A DNA stretch of 64,000 bases from Amycolatopsis antarctica. GTDB lineage: Bacteria > Actinomycetota > Actinomycetes > Mycobacteriales > Pseudonocardiaceae. How positions within the stretch are numbered: the first letter of the stretch is position 1; every line of letters starts with the position of its first letter. The stretch covers positions 101,372-165,371 of the forward strand of contig NZ_NKYE01000017.1 in assembly GCF_002262875.1 (NCBI RefSeq), read 5' to 3'. A program made the position numbers and the translations under genes. This document shows positions 59,140-64,000 of this stretch, one piece after another. The notes under the pieces were generated by a model that did no database searches, was not told where the DNA came from, and saw only the letters and a list, made by a program, of their open reading frames with translations.

Positions 59140-60063
59140 CTACCTGGCGTGACGCTCTCGCCAGCTCTTCACCGGAAGCGCGAACTTGTGCACCAGCCGA
59201 TCGGTGAACGGCCCGTTCCACAACCGGACAAGCCGGACCGGGACCGTGCCGCAGACCACCTCGACCCGTGCACCACGCGGCAGTTCGATGTGCCGGAGAC
59301 CGTCGCAGGTCAGCACGGCGGCGGAACCGTCCGGGTCGATCTGCACGGTGATCACCGAGGTACGCGACACCACCAGTGGCCGGGAGAACATGGCGTGCGC
59401 GTTGCTCGGCACCACCAGCAGCGCCTCGACGTCCGGCCAGATCACCGGGCCGCCCGCGGAGAACGCGTAGGCGGTGGAGCCGGTCGGGGTCGCGCAGAGC
59501 ACGCCGTCGCAGCCGAAGGACGACACCGGCCTGCCGTCGACCTCGATCAGCGCGTCCAGGACACGGTCGCGGGTCTTCTTCTCCACGCTCGCCTCGTTGA
59601 GCGCCCAGGTGCGCTGCACCGTCCCGCCGTCGACGGTGACCGTCACGTCGACGGTCATTCGTTCCTCGACGTGGTAGCGGCCGTCGACGACGCGCTCCGC
59701 GGTGTCGGTCAGTGCGTCGGAGTCCGCCTCGGTCAGGAAACCGACCCGGCCGAGGTTGACGCCCAGCACCGGGACCGCGGCCGGGCGGGCCAGTTCGGCG
59801 GCACGCAGCAGGGTGCCGTCGCCGCCGAGGCTGAACACGAGTTCCACGCCCGCCGCCGGGTTGTCCTCGGGCGCGACGACGGTGCACGGCGCGTCGTCCG
59901 GCCCGATCAGGTCGCGCACGTCCGGGTCGAGCACCCGCAGCCGCATGCCTGCCCCGGCGAACCGGGACGCGACCTCCCTGGCCGCCGCCCTGGTGGTGTC
60001 CCGGTCGGGATGCACGACGAGCAGTACCTCTCGCCGCCCGGGTGTGCCGTCGTTCGTGCTCAC
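59140..60063 (-). CDS. nadK: NAD kinase
   Basis: A 307-residue protein with the NAD-kinase signature SLGGDGTLLRAAE, GVNLGRVGFLTEA, ALNEASVEK and TPTGSTAYAFSAGGP. It phosphorylates NAD to NADP. The GTG at 60061-60063 overlaps the tlyA stop as GTGA. A frame to 60150 lies inside tlyA. Confidence 0.97.
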   Translation of the reverse strand: MSTNDGTPGRREVLLVVHPDRDTTRAAAREVASRFAGAGMRLRVLDPDVRDLIGPDDAPCTVVAPEDNPAAGVELVFSLGGDGTLLRAAELARPAAVPVLGVNLGRVGFLTEADSDALTDTAERVVDGRYHVEERMTVDVTVTVDGGTVQRTWALNEASVEKKTRDRVLDALIEVDGRPVSSFGCDGVLCATPTGSTAYAFSAGGPVIWPDVEALLVVPSNAHAMFSRPLVVSRTSVITVQIDPDGSAAVLTCDGLRHIELPRGARVEVVCGTVPVRLVRLWNGPFTDRLVHKFALPVKSWRERHAR

Positions 60064-60881
60064 TGCGGTCCCTCCCGGACTGCGTCCGAGACCAGCTCGT
60101 CCACGTCCCGGTCCATAGTGGACTGATCGGCGTCTTCCTTGCGCAGCCACGCGAAGTACTCCACGTTGCCGGACGGGCCCGGCAGCGGGCTGGCCGCGAC
60201 ACCCCGGGTGCGCAGCCCCGACTTCGCCGCCTCGGCGAGGACGGATCGCACCGCCTCGGCCCGCAGTACGGGATCGCGGACGACGCCGCCGCTGCCGAGC
60301 CGGTCCTTGCCGACCTCGAACTGCGGCTTGATCATCGGCACCAGGTCGGCCTCCGGCAGCGCGCAGGCTGCCAGTGCGGGCAGCACCAGGCGCAGCGAGA
60401 TGAACGACAGGTCGGTGACGACGACCTCGACCGGCCCCCCGAGCTGCTCCGGGGTGAGGCCGCGCGCGTTGGTGCGATCCAGCACCACCACCCGGTCGTC
60501 GGTCCGCAACCGCCAGTCCAGCAGGCCACGGCCGACGTCGGCGGCGATCACGGTGCCCGCGCCGTGGCGCAGCAGGACGTCGGTGAACCCGCCGGTGGAG
60601 GCGCCCGCGTCGAGGCAGCGCCTGCCCGCCACGGTCAGGCCCTCCGGGCCGAAGGCGGCCAGCGCGCCGAGCAGTTTGTGCGCCCCCCGGGAGGCCCAGC
60701 CCGGATCGTCCTCGTCGCGCACCACGATCGCCACGTCCGGGGTGACCCCGGTGGCGGGCTTCGCGGCGACCATGCCGCCAACGCTCACCTTGCCGTCCGC
60801 GATGAGAGCGCTGGCGTGCTCCCTGGACCTGGCCAGGCGACGGCGGACGAGTTCCGCGTCCAGTCGCGCCCTGCGGGCCAC
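60060..60881 (-). CDS. tlyA: TlyA, 16S/23S rRNA 2'-O-methyltransferase
   Basis: A 273-residue protein with an N-terminal S4 domain (ARLDAELVRRRLARSREHA) and an FtsJ/RrmJ-type methyltransferase domain (GASTGGFTDVLLRHGAG, DLSFISLRLVLPAL, MIKPQFEVGK). In mycobacteria TlyA methylates C1409 of 16S and C1920 of 23S rRNA, and its loss gives capreomycin resistance. It starts at GTG 60879-60881, two bases after the preceding stop. Confidence 0.97.
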   Translation of the reverse strand: MARRARLDAELVRRRLARSREHASALIADGKVSVGGMVAAKPATGVTPDVAIVVRDEDDPGWASRGAHKLLGALAAFGPEGLTVAGRRCLDAGASTGGFTDVLLRHGAGTVIAADVGRGLLDWRLRTDDRVVVLDRTNARGLTPEQLGGPVEVVVTDLSFISLRLVLPALAACALPEADLVPMIKPQFEVGKDRLGSGGVVRDPVLRAEAVRSVLAEAAKSGLRTRGVAASPLPGPSGNVEYFAWLRKEDADQSTMDRDVDELVSDAVREGPQ

Positions 60882-60883
60882 GG

Positions 60884-61123
60884 CTACACCCTGTCGATGC
60901 TGGAGAGCGCGACGGTCAGCTCGGTGTGCACGGCGTCGAAACGCTCCACGTGCTCGGCGAGCGGGAGGTTGTCGAGGTCACCGAGACCGGCGACCGCCTC
61001 GTCGACCCCGGCGCAGGGATCGGTGTCCTGGGGGCGGGCCTGCTCCTCCGGGTCCGCCGGGCGCACGGGGGGCGGCCCTGGCACGGGACGCGGGGCCGGG
61101 ACGGCGTCGTTCTGCTCCTGCAC
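60884..61123 (-). CDS. Small conserved-type protein between HAD hydrolase and tlyA
   Basis: A 79-residue protein. A Pro-rich N-terminal half is followed by a helical C-terminus (LGDLDNLPLAEHVERFDAVHTEL). Short proteins ending this way are common between the HAD hydrolase and tlyA in actinobacteria. The function is unknown. It ends two bases before tlyA begins. Confidence 0.8.
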   Translation of the reverse strand: MQEQNDAVPAPRPVPGPPPVRPADPEEQARPQDTDPCAGVDEAVAGLGDLDNLPLAEHVERFDAVHTELTVALSSIDRV

Positions 61124-61164
61124 CCCTCAACGCTAGCTGATCGCCCGTGCTGGGCGCTGCGGGC

Positions 61165-62160
61165 TCAGCCCAGGCCGAGCCGGTCCAGTGCCGCGGCGGC
61201 CGCGTCGCCGGACGGGCGGACCGTCGTCGTCCCGTCCCGCCAGCCGACGGAGCATAGCGCCCGCAGCAGTGCCAGCGGGTCGTCATCGGGGCCGCCGTCC
61301 CCGCTGACGGTCAGTGTCCCGCCGGAGGCGGCGACGTCCCAGCCCGGCTGGGGCCCGACCGCCAGCTCCGCGACGGTCGCGCCCAGCGCGCCGAGATCCG
61401 CGGCGATGTAGTGAGCCCGTTCGCCGGGGACCGCGGCCAGCACGGACGCGGGAGTCGCCACACCGGTCAGCACGACGAGAGTGTCGTACCCGGCCGCGAT
61501 GCCTCCGGCGATGTCGGTGTCGAGCCGGTCGCCGACCACCAGGGGGACCCCGGTGTCGGCGGCCGCCGCGTGGAACAGGGGTGGCGCGGGCTTGCCCGCG
61601 ACCAGTGGCTCGCTGTCGGTGGCAGTCCGCAGCGCGGCGACCATTGACCCGTTGCCCGGCAGCAGGCCACGCTCGGCGGGCAGGGTCGCGTCGACGTTCG
61701 CGGCGACCCACAGAGCCCCGGCCCGGACGGCGAGGCACGCCTCGGCCAGGTCCACCCAGCCGGTGTCCGGCGAATGCCCCTGGACCACGGCGGTGACGTC
61801 CTCGCCCGCCTCGCGTACCGGTCGCAGGCCCGCGGCGAGCACCTCGTCCTCCAGCGCCCGCGCGCCGACGACGAGCACCGTCGCGCCGGCGGGAAGCCGT
61901 TGCGCGAGCAGCCGTCCGGCCGCCTGTGAACTCGTGCGCACCTCGGTCGCCTCGGCGGGCAGTCCCATCCCGGTCAGCGTGCCGGCGACGTCGTCCGGTG
62001 ATTTCGAGGCGTTGTTGGTGACGTACCGGACGGCCACACCACGTTCGCGCGCGGCCGAGACGGCTTCCACCGCACCCGGGATGGGCCTGCTGCCGTGGTA
62101 GACCGTGCCGTCGAGGTCGAGCAGCACGGCACCGTAGCGATCCAGCAGGGCATCACTCAT
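61165..62160 (-). CDS. HAD-IIA family hydrolase (NagD-like phosphatase)
   Basis: A 331-residue protein. Motif I is VLLDLDGTVYHG with the nucleophile Asp, then VTNNASKSPDD, the C2 cap domain, the motif III Lys in VAGKPAPPLF and motif IV GDRLDTDIAGGIAAG. A C-terminal extension of about 75 residues is usual in actinobacterial homologues (the Rv1692 glycerol-3-phosphate phosphatase type). It may recycle glycerol phosphate. The ATG overlaps the upstream gene by eight bases. Confidence 0.93.
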   Translation of the reverse strand: MSDALLDRYGAVLLDLDGTVYHGSRPIPGAVEAVSAARERGVAVRYVTNNASKSPDDVAGTLTGMGLPAEATEVRTSSQAAGRLLAQRLPAGATVLVVGARALEDEVLAAGLRPVREAGEDVTAVVQGHSPDTGWVDLAEACLAVRAGALWVAANVDATLPAERGLLPGNGSMVAALRTATDSEPLVAGKPAPPLFHAAAADTGVPLVVGDRLDTDIAGGIAAGYDTLVVLTGVATPASVLAAVPGERAHYIAADLGALGATVAELAVGPQPGWDVAASGGTLTVSGDGGPDDDPLALLRALCSVGWRDGTTTVRPSGDAAAAALDRLGLG

Positions 62161-63781
62161 CGGCGATCTCCGCGGCGCGTTCGGGTGCGTCGGTCTCGTC
62201 CTCGACGTCCGCGTCGGCGGCGTGCAGGAACCACTGCACAGCCTCCTCGGCCCGGCCGACGGCCGCCAGGTTGTCGGCGTAGGCGTAGAACAGGCGCGCG
62301 CTCCACGGTTCGCGGAGCTTGTCGTCCAGATCCTTGCCCTGCAAGGACACCACGGCGGCGTCGAGCTGACCCATGTCCCGCCGCGCACCTGCCGCCACGA
62401 TCTTCAGCTCGATCTGGATCGCCTTCGGCAGTGCCTCGAGGTTCGCCTCCTTGGTGAGGTCCAGGGCGCGTTCCGGCCTGCCGATGGCGCGCTCGGCGTC
62501 GGCGATCACCGCGAGGTGAGTGTCGGTGCGGGTCATCCTGCGCACCGCCCGAAGCTCGGACAGCGCTTCCTGCCAGCGTCCGCTGTGATAGGCGACGAGG
62601 CCGAGCGCCTCGCGGACCACCGGTACCCGGGACGCCTTGGCCTTGGCGTATTGCGCGTGCAGCAGCGCCCTGTCCGGGTCGGAGTCGAGCAGGCCACCGG
62701 CCGCGATCAGATGCTTCCCGACCGTCTCCGCGAGCGCTTTCGGCAGTGTCCGCAGGTCGCGTCGTGCCTCCTCGTCGAGTTCGGAGAATTCGATGCCCTC
62801 GGGCAGTTCCGGCGCTTCGAGCAGTTCCCGTGCCATCGAGTCGTCGTCGATCGGACGGTCGCCGGCGCGGGGCGCACTGTCCCTGCGGGGGGCACTGTCC
62901 CTGCGGGGGGCACTGTCCCTGCGGGGGGCACTGTCCCGCCGGGGTGCGGAGTCCCGGCGAGGGGGGCCTGCCCGGCGATCGTCGGAGCGGCCACGGTCAT
63001 CGTCGCGTGCGGACCGGTCACCCTGGGCGCGGGCAGGGCGGCGATCCTCGCGCTGACGGTCTCCGTCCCGGTCGTCGCGGCGCGGGCCGCGAGGGCCGTC
63101 GGTGTTCCGGTCCTTGCGGAAGGCAGGCCGGTCGTCGCGGCGCGGACCTGACGACGTGTTGTCCCGCGCGTTGTCCCGGAAACCACCGCGGCGGTCGTCC
63201 GGTCGTCCAGGGCGCTGGTCTGGCCGATGCTCGCCACGTGCCGGAGGCGCGCCACGGTCATCGCGGCGGGGACCACGGGGGGCGTCGCCGTCCTTGCGGA
63301 ACGGGGGGCGCCCATCCCGTCGCGGGCCGCCACTGTCGCGGGGACCGGACCGACGATCGTCCCGGCCGTGGCCCGGTCGATCGTCGCGGCTGTTGCCCCC
63401 CTGAGGGCGGCCTCCCTGCGGACGTCCAGCCTGGGGCCGTCCGGTCCGGGGAGCACCACCGCCGGTGTCGCCGCGGAAACCGCCGCCGCGACGATCCTCG
63501 GAGCGGGAACGGTCACCCGATGGCTTGCCGCGATCCCGGTCGCCGGATCGGTACCCACCGTCGCGGGCGGCGGGCTTCTTGTCCCAGCCACCGCCACGGG
63601 AACCGCCGCCGGACTGGCCGCCACGGTCATCCCGCCGAGGCGCGCGATCCCGGCGGTCGCCGGTGTTGTGCCTGCCGGCCTGGCCACCCTGCGGGCGGGA
63701 GCCACCTTCGCGCGAGTCGTCGCGACGCGGACGATCCGACTCCCGATCATCACTTGAGTTACGCCGATCGAACCCGGACAC
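62153..63781 (-). CDS. TPR-like protein with long Arg/Asp/Gly-rich N-terminus
   Basis: A 542-residue protein. Residues about 10-310 are low-complexity, dominated by Arg, Asp and Gly (RRDD, GGGFRGD, GRPQGGRPQGG) plus five RRDSAP units near residues 275-305. Residues about 320-530 are helical TPR-like repeats (ALLHAQYAKAKASRVPVVRE, YHSGRWQEALSELRAV). It corresponds by position to Rv1691. I start at GTG 63779-63781 (AGGAGG four bases upstream) because the upstream ATG at 63808 lacks a ribosome site. The charged tail would suit RNA or ribosome binding (inference). Confidence 0.85.
   Translation of the reverse strand: MSGFDRRNSSDDRESDRPRRDDSREGGSRPQGGQAGRHNTGDRRDRAPRRDDRGGQSGGGSRGGGWDKKPAARDGGYRSGDRDRGKPSGDRSRSEDRRGGGFRGDTGGGAPRTGRPQAGRPQGGRPQGGNSRDDRPGHGRDDRRSGPRDSGGPRRDGRPPFRKDGDAPRGPRRDDRGAPPARGEHRPDQRPGRPDDRRGGFRDNARDNTSSGPRRDDRPAFRKDRNTDGPRGPRRDDRDGDRQREDRRPARAQGDRSARDDDRGRSDDRRAGPPRRDSAPRRDSAPRRDSAPRRDSAPRRDSAPRAGDRPIDDDSMARELLEAPELPEGIEFSELDEEARRDLRTLPKALAETVGKHLIAAGGLLDSDPDRALLHAQYAKAKASRVPVVREALGLVAYHSGRWQEALSELRAVRRMTRTDTHLAVIADAERAIGRPERALDLTKEANLEALPKAIQIELKIVAAGARRDMGQLDAAVVSLQGKDLDDKLREPWSARLFYAYADNLAAVGRAEEAVQWFLHAADADVEDETDAPERAAEIADE
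62873..62960 (-). repeat. Tandem 18-base coding repeat (Arg-Arg-Asp-Ser-Ala-Pro)
   Basis: Four near-identical 18-base units plus one diverged unit lie within the TPR-like gene. They encode consecutive RRDSAP hexapeptides. Confidence 0.9.
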
Positions 63782-63818
63782 GTCTCCTCCTACCACCGAA
63801 AACTTCATGCAGACGCAC

Positions 63819-63864
63819 AAAGGGCCCGCTAGGGGAGCCAACTGGCAACCCTAACGGGCCCTTT
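63819..63864 (-). terminator. rrn operon terminator
   Basis: A 16-base stem, 63819-63834 against 63849-63864, has a single C-A mismatch on the plus strand that becomes a G-U wobble in the minus-strand RNA, so the hairpin is fully paired for the rRNA transcript. It begins eight bases after the 5S gene end. Confidence 0.8.
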
Positions 63865-63872
63865 GGAAAGGG

Positions 63873-63992
63873 TGTTCGGCGGCGTCCTACTCTCCCACAC
63901 CCCTTCGGGTGCAGTACCATCGGCGCTGGCAGGCTTAGCTTCCGGGTTCGGAATGGGACCGGGCGTTTCCCCGCCGCTATGACCGCCGTAAC
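63873..63992 (-). rRNA. rrf: 5S ribosomal RNA
   Basis: About 120 bases read on the minus strand as a standard actinobacterial 5S rRNA: GTTACGGCGGTCATAGCGG at the 5' end, the CCCATTCCGAACCCGGAAG loop region, GCCGATGGTACTGC, and GTGGGAGAGTAGGACGCCGC at the 3' end. It is the last gene of an rrn operon whose 23S and 16S genes lie beyond the right edge. End positions are judged from the terminal helix. Confidence 0.97.
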
Positions 63993-64000
63993 TCTGTGAA

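Overview
The window is a high-GC actinobacterial chromosome segment. Several features together suggest the family Pseudonocardiaceae: two type VII (ESX) secretion loci, an SsgB-like sporulation/division protein, the actinobacterial gene order tlyA-nadK-recN-steA-mctB-pyrG-xerD-parA-scpAB-rluB-cmk-der, a Pls/PosA-type peptide synthetase, and abundant GTG starts with 4-base GTGA/ATGA overlaps. The genus cannot be fixed from this sequence alone. I see no insertion sequence, prophage, CRISPR array or clear pseudogene.

Layout. (1) 1-12968, minus strand: an ESX locus. It reads WXG100 pair, two near-identical tandem acidic genes, a 952-residue repeat-rich secreted-substrate candidate, eccC, eccD, eccB, and the start of a large unknown gene cut by the left edge. 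A pair of LuxR-type regulators with receiver-like domains lacking the acidic phosphorylation residues, and a 117-residue unknown, follow at 14150-15915. Between the two groups lies about 1.2 kb with no convincing gene. (2) 16406-22015: a Tat-exported GH97 glycosidase, a small secreted protein, tRNA-Val(CAC), the SsgB-like gene, a tRNA-Gly/Cys/Val cluster with a strong terminator, a small unknown gene and a GlxA-type regulator. (3) 22053-30325, minus strand: an M1 aminopeptidase coupled to a Pls/PosA-type synthetase, then der, plsC and cmk. (4) 30407-38654: a complete seven-gene Mrp Na+/H+ antiporter operon, divergent from a KhtTU-like K+/H+ antiporter pair. (5) 38809-44269, plus strand: a compact ESX-type toxin cassette. 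(6) 44274-63781, mostly minus strand: housekeeping genes in an order close to the Mycobacterium tuberculosis Rv1691-Rv1713 region. (7) The 5S rRNA end of an rrn operon, with its terminator, at the right edge.

How it fits together. Regions 3 and 6 belong to one conserved actinobacterial cluster (scpA-scpB-rluB-cmk-der). Here rluB and cmk are separated by about 16 kb carrying Mrp, KhtTU, the toxin cassette and a DUF1015 gene, so the block looks like an accessory insertion into a core cluster. The most unusual system is the toxin cassette: an EspC-like gene, a 1026-residue WXG-headed toxin candidate with a Gly/Ser linker of about 490 residues, a 151-residue probable immunity protein, and a 326-residue protein. 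Hand alignment shows the front half of that last protein resembling the toxin C-terminal domain and its back half resembling the immunity protein. The ESX locus at the left edge also shows fresh evolution: a 96-97% identical tandem gene duplication and recently copied internal repeats in its large substrate.
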